A stretch of DNA of 64,000 nucleotides from Lachnospiraceae bacterium (GTDB lineage Bacteria; Bacillota; Clostridia; Lachnospirales; Lachnospiraceae). A program made the translations under genes and the position numbers. The stretch spans positions 1 to 64,000 of the forward strand of contig JAPFDH010000080.1 of the NCBI GenBank assembly GCA_026169045.1. Reading direction: 5' to 3'. The notes under the pieces are model-generated. The model was given only the letters and a program-made list of their open reading frames with translations. It had not been told where the DNA came from and searched no databases. Shown piece after piece: positions 1 to 8,033 of the stretch (positions are counted from its first letter, which is position 1; the number at the start of each line of letters is the position of its first letter).

Positions 1-89
1 AATAAAATACATTCAATCGGCTTCGCCGCAAATTTTGAGCGATTTGTCAAGTGGTTTTTGACAAAAAAGTGGGGGATTTTAATAAAAAA

Positions 90-128
90 GGAATCTGAAA
101 GCCTTATATTTATTGGCTTAAAGATTCC
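90..128. repeat. Inverted repeat in the SDR leader
   Basis: GGAATC and AAGCC on the left pair with GGCTT and GATTCC on the right, giving a long interrupted stem between a TTGACA-like hexamer (58-63) and the ribosome site (about 150). No T-run follows, so it looks like an operator or RNA hairpin rather than a terminator. Its function is not known. Confidence 0.5.
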
Positions 129-163
129 GAGAGATCATAATGTATGAAAAGGAGGATATTTTT

Positions 164-910
164 ATGTTGTTAAAAGGAAAAGTAGCTGTTGTGACAGGAG
201 GAACACGTGGAATTGGACGGGCAGTTGTGGAAAAATATTTGGAAAATGGAGCGAAAGTTGTATTGTGGGGATCCAGAGAAGAAACCGTAAAAAAGGCTTT
301 GGCTGAGTTAAAAAGTAAAAATGGTGACTGGGACGTATCAGGTATGTATCCGGATCTGACGAATGCATCTGAGGTAGAAACAGCCATTCAGTCCGTAAAA
401 GAACAATATGGTAAAATTGACATTTTAGTGAATAATGCAGGAATTTCACAAAGCACTCCATTGTATCAGTATACGGCAGATGATTTTGATAAAATTATGA
501 AATTAAATGTTAGTGCGTTATTTTATACCATTCTCCCGACTGCTAAGATTATGAAAGAGCAGGGTGGTGGTGTGATTATTAATACAAGTTCTATGGTCAG
601 CATCAGTGGTCAGCCCAGTGGTGTGGGATATCCCACAAGTAAATTTGCCGTAAATGGTATGACAGTATCTTTGGCAAGAGAATTGGCAAAGGATCATATC
701 CGTGTTAATGCGGTGGCACCGGGAGTGACGAAAACAGATATGGTAGCAGCATTGCCAGAAGCGGTAGTGGAAGCTATTTCAGCTAAAATTCCATTGGGAA
801 GACCAGGGGAACCGGAAGATGTGGCAAATGCATTTGTATATTTGGCAAGTGATATGGCTTCTTATGTGACCGGAGAAATTTTATCAGTAGATGGTGCATG
901 TAGGGCATAG
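164..910 (+). CDS. SDR-family oxidoreductase (FabG-like)
   Basis: Classical short-chain dehydrogenase/reductase of 248 residues, the usual size. It has a Rossmann cofactor motif TGGTRGIG near residues 11-18, the NNAG structural motif near residue 88, the catalytic Ser in NTSSMVS, and the catalytic Tyr156/Lys160 in YPTSK. The C-terminal SVDGA ending is typical. It should reduce a carbonyl or oxidise an alcohol with NAD(P)H in the cytoplasm; the substrate cannot be read from the sequence, and no fatty-acid genes sit nearby to support a true FabG. ATG 164 was chosen over ATG 140 because GGAGG lies eight bases upstream. It is monocistronic, ended by the shared terminator at 971-999. Confidence 0.9.
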   Translation: MLLKGKVAVVTGGTRGIGRAVVEKYLENGAKVVLWGSREETVKKALAELKSKNGDWDVSGMYPDLTNASEVETAIQSVKEQYGKIDILVNNAGISQSTPLYQYTADDFDKIMKLNVSALFYTILPTAKIMKEQGGGVIINTSSMVSISGQPSGVGYPTSKFAVNGMTVSLARELAKDHIRVNAVAPGVTKTDMVAALPEAVVEAISAKIPLGRPGEPEDVANAFVYLASDMASYVTGEILSVDGACRA

Positions 911-970
911 AAAAACAAGAGCTTCCATCATTGTTTTACCTAAAATGTATATAAAATATTATGGATATAA

Positions 971-999
971 AAAGACGGAGCGTTTCTTGCTCCGTCTTT
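971..999. terminator. Bidirectional intrinsic terminator
   Basis: AAAGACGGAGC pairs perfectly with GCTCCGTCTTT around a seven-base loop, with T-rich sequence on the + side and A-rich sequence on the other. It lies between two convergent genes and can serve both. Confidence 0.85.
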
Positions 1000-1010
1000 C
1001 TTTGGTTATG

Positions 1011-1667
1011 TCAATTTTGTTTTGCAACTTTATAGGTATAGAAAATATCAATAGGAATAGAAAGAAGCACAATACCCATGGACCATAAAAAACAGTTGAA
1101 ATCTTTGGTAAAACAACAAACCAGAATAATGAGAATACCGTCTATCATAAATGAAATTCCACCAAAACGTTGGCTTTTTTTCCAGGTCACTTCATTTTTC
1201 ATACTCCAGTGGGTTCGAAGCCCCATGACAGAATTCATTCGAAGTTTTGGCATGAGATTTCCGGTGACAATCATGAAAATGCCGAGGATAATGAAAACAA
1301 TTTGGTTGATGTCAACGGGTACAGAAGACAGATTTTCTACTTTATGAAAGGCTGTATACAAAAAATAACCGGTCATGGCATCGAAAATGATAATAGAGAG
1401 AATGCCCGCTATTATACAGATTTTTTCATTATTCGTTCCTGTTTTTTCCTGATTGGATGAAAATTTGGAGATTCCAAGCATGAATAACCCAAAGATAATT
1501 GTAATGATTGGAAAAAGTAACATCTCATATTTACTACCCCAACGGGTTACCTGATTGTCAAAGCCATAGTGAGCAGGAATCTGATCCGGTAAAAATACCA
1601 ATGCGATCAGTGTTATAGGAAGCGGTAAAAACATAAGAATATAAAAAAGAATTTTGAAGTTTTTCAT
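1011..1667 (-). CDS. sdpI: SdpI-like integral membrane protein
   Basis: 218 residues with six predicted membrane helices. The N-terminal part (LPDQIPAHYGFDNQVTRWGSK, about residues 26-46) matches the DUF1648 region, and the C-terminal part has the SdpI signature around LMPKLRMNSVMGLRTHWSM. In Bacillus subtilis SdpI protects against the SdpC killing factor and also transduces a signal to its repressor; other homologues are simply called SdpI family. Here it overlaps the upstream ArsR-type gene by ATGA, the same order as B. subtilis sdpR-sdpI. No sdpABC toxin genes are seen, so its role as immunity is inferred only from family and pairing. Confidence 0.85.
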   Translation of the reverse strand: MKNFKILFYILMFLPLPITLIALVFLPDQIPAHYGFDNQVTRWGSKYEMLLFPIITIIFGLFMLGISKFSSNQEKTGTNNEKICIIAGILSIIIFDAMTGYFLYTAFHKVENLSSVPVDINQIVFIILGIFMIVTGNLMPKLRMNSVMGLRTHWSMKNEVTWKKSQRFGGISFMIDGILIILVCCFTKDFNCFLWSMGIVLLSIPIDIFYTYKVAKQN

Positions 1668-1939
1668 GATTGCCCTCCCTTCAAATCATTCATCCAGAGA
1701 ATTGCTTCATCCAGGACGGATAGATTTAATTCGTAGTAAATAAAATTTTTGTATCGTGTTTCATAAATCAGATCTGCTTTTTTCAGTTTCGAAAGGTGGT
1801 ACGATAGGGCTTGGGGTGTCATATTTAATGCCAAAGCTAAATCGCCGGAACTAATTTTTCCTTCTTTCAATTTTAGTAAGATTTTCCTGCGGGTTTCATC
1901 CGCTAAAGCAGATAAAATTTCGCATAATGCCAACTTCAT
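1664..1939 (-). CDS. sdpR: ArsR/SdpR-type winged-helix repressor
   Basis: About 91 residues forming one winged helix: LSALADETRRKILLKL opens the domain and MTPQALSYHLSKLKKADLI is the recognition region, as in SdpR and autorepressors of this type. No metal-binding cysteine pair is visible, so it is not an arsenic sensor. It is co-transcribed with the sdpI-like gene and probably represses its own operon. The start is ATG 1939, preceded by GGAG; a GTG at 1942 in the same frame is possible. The promoter and candidate operators lie at 1964-2017. Confidence 0.85.
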   Translation of the reverse strand: MKLALCEILSALADETRRKILLKLKEGKISSGDLALALNMTPQALSYHLSKLKKADLIYETRYKNFIYYELNLSVLDEAILWMNDLKGGQS

Positions 1940-1963
1940 CACACTCCAAAGTATTTCAAATTA

Positions 1964-2017
1964 TTTTTAAATAGATTTTAGCATTTGTATAGATGAGAGT
2001 CAATAACTATTTAAAAA
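1964..2017 (-). promoter_or_regulatory. sdpRI promoter with flanking inverted repeat
   Basis: On the minus strand TTGACT (plus coordinates 1998-2003) and TAAAAT (1975-1980) are separated by 17 bases. The promoter is bracketed by a perfect 11-base inverted repeat, TTTTTAAATAG at 1964-1974 and CTATTTAAAAA at 2007-2017, which are good candidate binding sites for the ArsR-type repressor. Confidence 0.6.
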
Positions 2018-2113
2018 AAATTTTAAATGCCCATAATAAGTGCATATTTGGAAAGTTTTATTGGTAGAGGTTAAATGGGAAACATGATACAATGAGATCC
2101 GGAGGTGAGACTG

Positions 2114-2563
2114 TTGAGTTTGGGAAGTAATTTGGCTAAGGCAAGAAAAAAAGCAGGGATGTCCCAGGAAGAAGTTGCAGAGAAACTTGGTGTGAGCAGG
2201 CAGACAATTTCAAAGTGGGAACTGGATGAGATGATACCGGATATTTATCAGTCAAAAAAAATGGCAAAATGGTATCATTTGTCGTTGGATGAGTTGATTG
2301 AATTTGATATGGATGTGAAAGAAATTCAAGAAGTGATTGAATATACCAGTGAAAAGGTTACAGCAAAAGTTGACTGGACAAAAGTTTGGAGTAAAAAATA
2401 TCCTGTATTAGCTACGTATCAGCAAGTCGTTGATATTGGAAAATATTCTGTACAGATCCGAGAATTGTTGGAAGATTTGAAACGTACGTATGGATATCAT
2501 GAAGTAGATGCCGTATTGGTATTAAAAGATATTTTGGCTCATGAGATGAAACGGTCAAAGTAA
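2114..2563 (+). CDS. XRE-family transcriptional regulator
   Basis: 149 residues. The N-terminal 60 residues are a Cro/C1 helix-turn-helix: LAKARKKAGMSQEEVAEKLG, then VSRQTISKWELDEMIPD. The C-terminal half is helical, without a recognised ligand domain. The TTG at 2114 is preferred because GGAGGTGAG ends five bases before it; a GTG at 2105 lies inside that ribosome site. It is divergent from sdpRI across about 175 bases. It may control the MATE exporter downstream, but a 350-base gap with hairpins separates them. Confidence 0.8.
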   Translation: MSLGSNLAKARKKAGMSQEEVAEKLGVSRQTISKWELDEMIPDIYQSKKMAKWYHLSLDELIEFDMDVKEIQEVIEYTSEKVTAKVDWTKVWSKKYPVLATYQQVVDIGKYSVQIRELLEDLKRTYGYHEVDAVLVLKDILAHEMKRSK

Positions 2564-2569
2564 GTATAT

Positions 2570-2617
2570 AATATAAGCCTGACAAGCGCAGAGTAATGCA
2601 TTTGTCAGGCTTATATT
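2570..2617. terminator. Long stem-loop after the XRE gene
   Basis: AATATAAGCCTGACAA pairs with TTGTCAGGCTTATATT (16 base pairs, 16-base loop). It follows the XRE stop directly. The T-tract is poor, so it may be a weak terminator or a mobile hairpin. Confidence 0.5.
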
Positions 2618-2740
2618 TGCGTGCAGACAACGAGCTGTGCGCGAATGCCCGCATATGTATACGGCGATTGTCTGCGAACTTGGAAAACTCGCAGAGCGTG
2701 TTTCTCATCGGTTTTACAGATGTGTGAAAATAAAATATTT
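2618..2740. ncRNA. Structured GC-richer intergenic element
   Basis: GCAGACAA (2623-2630) pairs with TTGTCTGC (2668-2675), while the overlapping TCTGCGA (2671-2677) pairs with TCGCAGA (2689-2695), so the two stems exclude one another. Composition differs from the AT-rich surroundings. It may be an interspersed repeat of the genome or a small RNA. No coding sequence is supported in 2564-2893. Confidence 0.35.
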
Positions 2741-2893
2741 TAGGCCAAATGGAAGTGGTAAATATTAAAAAAATATGGTACAATTGAAAAGGATTTCTTA
2801 TAAAATAAAGATTCAAAATGAAAAATAATATAAAATGAAAAATAATTCTGGGAAAATGTATCTATTTTTTCGAAAAATAAAAGGGCGGAGTAA

Positions 2894-2920
2894 ATGAAAA
2901 AGGATGGAGGGATGTTATGA
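2894..2920 (+). CDS. Eight-codon leader ORF coupled to the MATE gene
   Basis: ATG 2894 reads MKKDGGML and stops with a TGA that overlaps the MATE start as ATGA. A GGGCGGAG motif precedes it by three bases. The same stretch contains the MATE ribosome site GGAGGG, so the mini-ORF may only be incidental; translational coupling is an inference. Confidence 0.3.
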   Translation: MKKDGGML

Positions 2921-4320
2921 AAAGTCGCTTGAAAAATATGTCTGCCCCCACAGATATGACACAGGGGCCACCATGGAAAAAAATTGTTATTTTTACGATT
3001 CCCATGTTGATTGGAAACATTGCACAGCAATTATATAATACAGTAGATAGTATTGTAGTTGGGCATTATGTGGGGGATAATGCGCTGGCAGCCGTTGGAA
3101 GTGCCAGTCCGATCATGAATCTTTTATTGGTTTTATTCATAGGAATTTCGGTTGGTACCAGTGTTATGGTTTCCCAGTATTTTGGAGCAAAACAGAATGA
3201 GGAATTGGCTAAGACCATAGGGAATTGCATTACGCTGACAGCACTGGGAACGGTCGTGATTATGATTTTGGGAGCGATTATTGTTCGACCAATGCTCCTG
3301 CTTTTAAATACCCCCGATAGTATTATTGACTGGTGTGCATCCTATTTGACGGTTATGTTTGTGGGGATTGCTGGTGTCGCTTATTACAATATTCTAAGTG
3401 GTATTTTAAGGGGACTTGGCGATTCGGTGTCGGCATTGGTGTATCTTTTGATTTCAACGGTGATCAATATTGTTTTGGATATTTGGTTTGTAGCCAGTTT
3501 TCATATGGGAGTAATGGGAGTGGCATTGGCCACGGTGATTGCTCAAGGGGTATCAGGGACTTTGTGTATGGTGAAATTAAGTCGTATGCATGATATCTTT
3601 ATATTGAGAAAACATCATATGAAAATGGATAAGGAATATTCTCTGAATATTATACGATTGGGATTGCCTTCCGGCTTGACACAGGCGATTTTCTCCATGG
3701 CCATGGTATTGGTACAGTCGTTGACCAATAGTTTTGGGGAATTGTTTATTGCGGCCAATGTTATTTTAATGCGTGTAGATGGGTTTGCTATGATGCCTAA
3801 TTTTTCTTTTGGAACAGCATTGACTACGTTTGCGGGACAAAATGTAGGGGCAAGAAGATATGATCGTGTTAACCAGGGAGCTCGACAGGGTACGCTGATT
3901 GCCATGGGAGTGTCAGCTGTTATAACCGGCTTGATTTTGATTTTCGGGCGTTATTTAATGGGGATTTTTACGGATACAGAGGAACTGGTTGATTTAAGTA
4001 TGCGCATGATGTGGATTTTATCCGTTGGGTATGTAGGAATGGCGGTTACACAAAGCCTTTCTGGTATTATGAGAGGAGCAGGAGATACCATGACGCCCAT
4101 GTGGATTTCTATTGTGACCACTGTAGTGATCCGTGTACCGATGGCTTATGGAATTTCCTGGTTTACCAGAAGTGATGCTCTTCCCAATGGACGCAGCGAA
4201 TGTGTTTATATTTCTCTTTTGCTTTCCTGGGTAATGGGAGCAGTGATTACATGGTTCTTTTATCGCAGGGGAAAATGGAAAGAAAAAGCCTTAAGCCAGG
4301 AAAATAACAGTAAAAAATAG
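2917..4320 (+). CDS. MATE-family multidrug exporter
   Basis: 467 residues with about twelve membrane helices arranged in two halves. The first helix region has IPMLIGNIAQQLYNTVDSIVVG and the second half repeats the pattern near GLPSGLTQAIFSMAMVLVQS, as in DinF/NorM-like Na+ or H+ coupled drug exporters of clostridia. Characteristic loops GAKQNEEL and QNVGARRYDRVNQGARQG are present. The substrate is unknown. The ribosome site GATGGAGGG precedes ATG 2917. It is the first of three MATE genes in the window. It is not obviously in an operon, but lies downstream of the XRE regulator. Confidence 0.92.
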   Translation: MKSRLKNMSAPTDMTQGPPWKKIVIFTIPMLIGNIAQQLYNTVDSIVVGHYVGDNALAAVGSASPIMNLLLVLFIGISVGTSVMVSQYFGAKQNEELAKTIGNCITLTALGTVVIMILGAIIVRPMLLLLNTPDSIIDWCASYLTVMFVGIAGVAYYNILSGILRGLGDSVSALVYLLISTVINIVLDIWFVASFHMGVMGVALATVIAQGVSGTLCMVKLSRMHDIFILRKHHMKMDKEYSLNIIRLGLPSGLTQAIFSMAMVLVQSLTNSFGELFIAANVILMRVDGFAMMPNFSFGTALTTFAGQNVGARRYDRVNQGARQGTLIAMGVSAVITGLILIFGRYLMGIFTDTEELVDLSMRMMWILSVGYVGMAVTQSLSGIMRGAGDTMTPMWISIVTTVVIRVPMAYGISWFTRSDALPNGRSECVYISLLLSWVMGAVITWFFYRRGKWKEKALSQENNSKK

Positions 4321-4349
4321 TTGCATTTTTGAAAAAAATGTATTATTAT

Positions 4350-4367
4350 GTTTTCCGTATGGAAAAC
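4350..4367. repeat. Small hairpin after the MATE gene
   Basis: GTTTTCC and GGAAAAC form a seven-base-pair stem with a four-base loop, 30 bases after the MATE stop. There is no T-run; function unknown. Confidence 0.4.
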
Positions 4368-4384
4368 GAATAACAGATAATGCT

Positions 4385-4678
4385 AGAGTTCTCCATCCAA
4401 ATATTTTGGCAGCTTTCGTTGCCTTATTGATTGAGTTAGAAGCTCAAATTTTATAAGTTGGTTACTTTATAACTAATGTGCATATCGCATGTGCAACTTG
4501 TGAAACGGTCAATAAGAGTAGTAAAAGTGAAATATTTGCTATATAGACTCTAGCCTGTAAAGATATTCCGTCCATTAACAAATTTATGTAAAAAATCCAA
4601 TCCATAATATTTGGATTTGTACGGATAGAGACGCAAGTAGTGGCATAGATATGCTGTCTGCTTGCGTTTTTTTTGTGT
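4385..4678 (+). ncRNA. Candidate switchable leader RNA of the polyamine operon
   Basis: Between MATE and the decarboxylase there is no ORF but dense pairing. ATCCAAATATT (4395-4405) is perfectly complementary to AATATTTGGAT (4606-4616), 200 bases away. The latter also pairs locally: AAATCCAA (4593-4600) with TTGGATTT (4611-4618), extended by TCCGT/ACGGA. The two folds exclude each other. Inner helices include CTTATTGA/TCAATAAG and TTGAG/CTCAA. A strong terminator follows at 4631-4671. This is the layout of an attenuator or riboswitch; I do not recognise a named class. Confidence 0.5.
4631..4674 (+). terminator. Intrinsic terminator before the polyamine operon
   Basis: ACGCAAG pairs with CTTGCGT, the stem continues through GCAT/ATGC, and eight T residues follow. 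It lies only about 80 bases before the first gene of the operon, so it may be a regulated attenuator rather than the end of an upstream transcript. Confidence 0.85.
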
Positions 4679-4756
4679 GATTATCGTGTCGTTCTTTTCA
4701 GCTTTTTGATGAACGGACTGTGAGCAGACGGAGAATAGAAAGGAGGGAACTTAAAA

Positions 4757-6208
4757 ATGGAAAATAAATCACAGTGCAGGGCACCGATTTATGAAGCACT
4801 GGAACGATTTCGAAAAATGCGGGTGGTACCCTTTGATGTTCCTGGGCATAAGCATGGGAGAGGAAATCCGGAACTTGTAAAATTATTGGGGGAACAATGT
4901 GTGGGAATTGATGTTAACTCCATGAAACCACTGGATAATCTCTGCCATCCGGTTTCGGTGATTCGTGAAGCGGAAGAGTTGGCAGCAGAAGCGTTTGGGG
5001 CTTCACATGCTTTTTTGATGGTGGGAGGAACGACCTCATCGGTACAGAGTATGATTCTTTCTTGCTGTAAGCAGGGGGACAAAATTATTTTGCCAAGAAA
5101 CGTACATCGAAGTGCCATAAACGCGCTGGTTCTCTGTGGAGCAAAACCCGTATATGTGAATCCTGATGTGGATCATCATTTGGGAATTTCTCTTGGGATG
5201 CGTGTTTCCCAGGTGGAACAGGCGATTCGGGAAAATCCGGATGCCGTGGCGGTATTTGTGAATAATCCCACGTATTACGGAATTTGTTCCGATCTTCGCA
5301 CGATTGTACGACTTGCTCATGAATATGGGATGAAAGTTCTTGTGGATGAGGCACATGGAACCCATTTTTATTTTGGCGAGAATCTTCCGGTTTCCGCTAT
5401 GGCAGCAGGGGCGGATATGGCTTCTGTCAGTATGCATAAATCCGGGGGAAGCCTCACACAAAGTTCCTTCCTTTTAACGGGAAAAAATGTCAATGCCGGA
5501 TATGTAAGACAGATTATTAATCTGACACAAACGACGAGCGGATCTTATTTATTACTTTCCAGCCTGGATATTTCCAGAAGAAATCTGGCCCTTCGAGGAA
5601 AGGAATCATTTGCAAAAGTGGTGGAATTAGCAGAATATGCCCGGGAAGAGATTAATAAAATCGGAGGATATTATGCATTTTCCAAAGAATTGATTAATCA
5701 TAACAGTATTTTTGATTTTGATGCCACAAAGTTATCAGTCCATACCCTGGATATCGGTTTGGCAGGGATTGAAGTGTATGATATTCTGAGAGATGAGTAT
5801 GATATTCAGATCGAATTTGGGGATTTGGGAAATATTTTGGCATATTTATCCATTGGAGATCGAAAACAGGAAGTGGAACGGTTGGTTAGTGCTTTAGCGG
5901 AAGTAAAACGTCGCTATCAGAAAGATAAGGCGGGTATGTTGTCACAGGAATATATTTCACCAAATGTCATTATGACACCGCAGGAATCATTTTATGCGGA
6001 AAAAGTATGTCTCCCGCTGAAAGACACGGTCGGACATATTTGCAGTGAGTTTGTGATGTGCTATCCTCCTGGTATTCCTATCTTAGCTCCGGGAGAAGAG
6101 ATTACAGAAAAGATTTTGGATTATATTATTTATGCTAAGGAAAAAGGATGCTCTATGACAGGACCTGAGGATGCGGAGATTGAACATTTAAATGTGATTC
6201 GTACATGA
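4757..6208 (+). CDS. speA: PLP arginine (or lysine/ornithine) decarboxylase
   Basis: 483 residues, fold type I, of the short Bacillus SpeA / Orn-Lys-Arg decarboxylase family. Seen: the N-terminal PGHKHGRG motif, GGTTSSVQSMI for phosphate binding, VDEAHGTH with the PLP-pyridine aspartate, and SMHKSGGSLTQ with Schiff-base Lys228; the C-terminal domain has PPGIPILAPGE. The agmatinase two genes downstream argues that arginine is the substrate and agmatine the product. It starts the five-gene polyamine operon (ribosome site AAAGGAGGG) and may be regulated by the leader at 4385-4678. A lysine or ornithine preference cannot be excluded by eye. Confidence 0.85.
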   Translation: MENKSQCRAPIYEALERFRKMRVVPFDVPGHKHGRGNPELVKLLGEQCVGIDVNSMKPLDNLCHPVSVIREAEELAAEAFGASHAFLMVGGTTSSVQSMILSCCKQGDKIILPRNVHRSAINALVLCGAKPVYVNPDVDHHLGISLGMRVSQVEQAIRENPDAVAVFVNNPTYYGICSDLRTIVRLAHEYGMKVLVDEAHGTHFYFGENLPVSAMAAGADMASVSMHKSGGSLTQSSFLLTGKNVNAGYVRQIINLTQTTSGSYLLLSSLDISRRNLALRGKESFAKVVELAEYAREEINKIGGYYAFSKELINHNSIFDFDATKLSVHTLDIGLAGIEVYDILRDEYDIQIEFGDLGNILAYLSIGDRKQEVERLVSALAEVKRRYQKDKAGMLSQEYISPNVIMTPQESFYAEKVCLPLKDTVGHICSEFVMCYPPGIPILAPGEEITEKILDYIIYAKEKGCSMTGPEDAEIEHLNVIRT

Positions 6209-6269
6209 ACCGGGAAATACGGGGTTTTTATCAGACAGGGGTGCTGTCAGAAAGGAGTGGTACAAAAAA

Positions 6270-7121
6270 ATGGAAATTTGGTTTTCGGATGAACATACAT
6301 CCAATGTAAAGTTATCCATTCGAGTGGATAGGCAGCTGTTCAGCGGGCAGAGTGAATTTCAAAGAATTGATGTTTTGGAATCCAGAGAGTTTGGAAAAAT
6401 CCTTGTGGGAGACGGGGATCTGATGCTGACAGAAAAGGATGAGTTTATTTATCATGAGATGATTACACATGTTCCTATGGCGGTTCATCCTAACGTAAAA
6501 AAGGTGTTGGTTATCGGAGGCGGCGATGGAGGTGTAGTCCGTGAATTGATTAAGTATGAAGATATTGAACATATTGATGTGGTGGAAGCAGATCCATTGT
6601 TAGTCGAAGTGTGCTTTAAGTATCTTCCGGAGATTGCTTTAAGCCTTCATGATGAGCGTGTAACCATCCACCATGAAGATGGGCTTCGCTTTGTACGTTC
6701 CAAATCCGATGAATATGATCTGATTATTATTGATTCCCCCAATCCCTTTGGACCAGGAGAAAGTTTATTTACAAAAGAGTTTTATGGAAGCTGTTTTAAG
6801 GCACTGCATGAGGATGGAATTATGATTAATCAGAATGAAAGTCCGTTCTATCAGGAAGAAGCGTTTCAGTGTCAGAGAATGCACAGGAGAATTCTGGAAT
6901 CGTTTCCTATTTGCCGTGTTTATCAGGCCCATATTCCTTCGTATCCTTCGGGACATTGGCTGTTCGGATTTGCCTCAAAAAAATATCACCCGTTGGATGA
7001 TTTAAATGATGTACAGTGGAATATGAAGGGGATTCCTACAAAATATTATGCAACCCGGTTACATAGAGGTGTATTTGCCCTGCCGGTATATGTGGAGGAG
7101 TTATTAAGAGATGTTGAATAA
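6270..7121 (+). CDS. speE: Spermidine synthase-family aminopropyltransferase
   Basis: 283 residues, full length for SpeE. The nucleotide-binding loop VIGGGDGGVVRELIKY and the acidic residue of VVEADPLLVEVC are intact. The active-site loop reads DSPNPFGPGESLFTKEFY: the first Asp is kept, but the fourth position, usually Asp (Glu in B. subtilis SpeE, from memory), is Asn. The family transfers aminopropyl from decarboxylated AdoMet to putrescine. No AdoMet decarboxylase gene is in the window, and the operon also encodes the carboxyspermidine route, so the true acceptor or role is uncertain. It overlaps the agmatinase by 11 bases, suggesting coupling. Confidence 0.85.
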   Translation: MEIWFSDEHTSNVKLSIRVDRQLFSGQSEFQRIDVLESREFGKILVGDGDLMLTEKDEFIYHEMITHVPMAVHPNVKKVLVIGGGDGGVVRELIKYEDIEHIDVVEADPLLVEVCFKYLPEIALSLHDERVTIHHEDGLRFVRSKSDEYDLIIIDSPNPFGPGESLFTKEFYGSCFKALHEDGIMINQNESPFYQEEAFQCQRMHRRILESFPICRVYQAHIPSYPSGHWLFGFASKKYHPLDDLNDVQWNMKGIPTKYYATRLHRGVFALPVYVEELLRDVE

Positions 7122-7974
7122 AAATGTGGTGACATTTATCGGATGTGATGCAGATTATGAGGATGCGGAAATTGTGTTGTTTGGTGCACCCTTTGATTCT
7201 ACCACATCCTATCGGCCGGGTACCCGATTTGCCAGTCAGACCATGCGGAATGAATCCTTCGGATTGGAGACGTATAGTCCGTATCAGGATCGGGATTTGA
7301 CAGATTATGCTATTTTCGATAGTGGAGATTTGGAATTACCCTTTGGAAATAGCGAGTCGGCATTGAATGAAATTGAAGAGCGGGCAGCGATCATATTAAA
7401 TGATGGCAAATTGCCATTTATGATCGGGGGAGAACATCTTGTGACATTGGGAAGTGTACGGGCAGTTTTAAAACAGTATCCGGATCTTCATATTGTACAT
7501 TTTGATGCCCATACGGACCTTCGGGACGAATATCTGGGGGTAAAGTTATCCCATGCCAGTGTGATACGCAGATGTTGGGATCTGATGGGAGATGGCAGGA
7601 TTCATCAATTTGGAATCCGTTCAGGAGACCGGCCGGAATTCCGGTGGGCAGAAGAGGGACATGTGAACCTTCATAAATTTGATTTTTCCGGTCTGAAGCA
7701 GACGGTGGAAAGTCTAAAGGGAAAACCAGTCTACCTGACTTTGGATTTGGATGTATTGGATCCTTCGGTATTTCCAGGAACGGGAACCCCTGAATTTGGC
7801 GGTGTGACTTTTATGGAACTTTTGCAGGCACTTCATACTGTAATTTCAGAATGTCAGGTAGTGGCATGTGATGTCAATGAATTATGTCCGCCTTTGGATG
7901 TAACGGGATCATCTACAGCAGCAGCATGTAAAATTGTGAGAGAGATGCTCTTAGAGTTGTGTGGAACAAAATAG
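7111..7974 (+). CDS. speB: Agmatinase (ureohydrolase)
   Basis: 287 residues of the arginase/agmatinase superfamily, normal length. Manganese ligands are visible in GGEHLVTLG, HFDAHTDLRDEY and TLDLDVLDPS; the family motif FPGTGTPEFGG follows. It should hydrolyse agmatine to putrescine and urea or, if the pathway runs through aminopropylagmatine, release spermidine. It starts inside the end of the speE homologue and is followed 59 bases later by the dehydrogenase gene. That gap contains GGCGC/GCGCC, a small hairpin. Confidence 0.92.
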   Translation: MLNKNVVTFIGCDADYEDAEIVLFGAPFDSTTSYRPGTRFASQTMRNESFGLETYSPYQDRDLTDYAIFDSGDLELPFGNSESALNEIEERAAIILNDGKLPFMIGGEHLVTLGSVRAVLKQYPDLHIVHFDAHTDLRDEYLGVKLSHASVIRRCWDLMGDGRIHQFGIRSGDRPEFRWAEEGHVNLHKFDFSGLKQTVESLKGKPVYLTLDLDVLDPSVFPGTGTPEFGGVTFMELLQALHTVISECQVVACDVNELCPPLDVTGSSTAAACKIVREMLLELCGTK

Positions 7975-8033
7975 AAAGCGTTTTGTATCATTGGGCGCCA
8001 AAGTTGCGCCAAAGTGGTGGAAAGGAGAAAAAA

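Noticed and set aside
4385-4678. Assignment of the leader to a named riboswitch (SAM-I, lysine, purine) or 6S RNA
   Set aside because: The conserved core sequences I know for these classes are not present; a covariance-model search would be needed.
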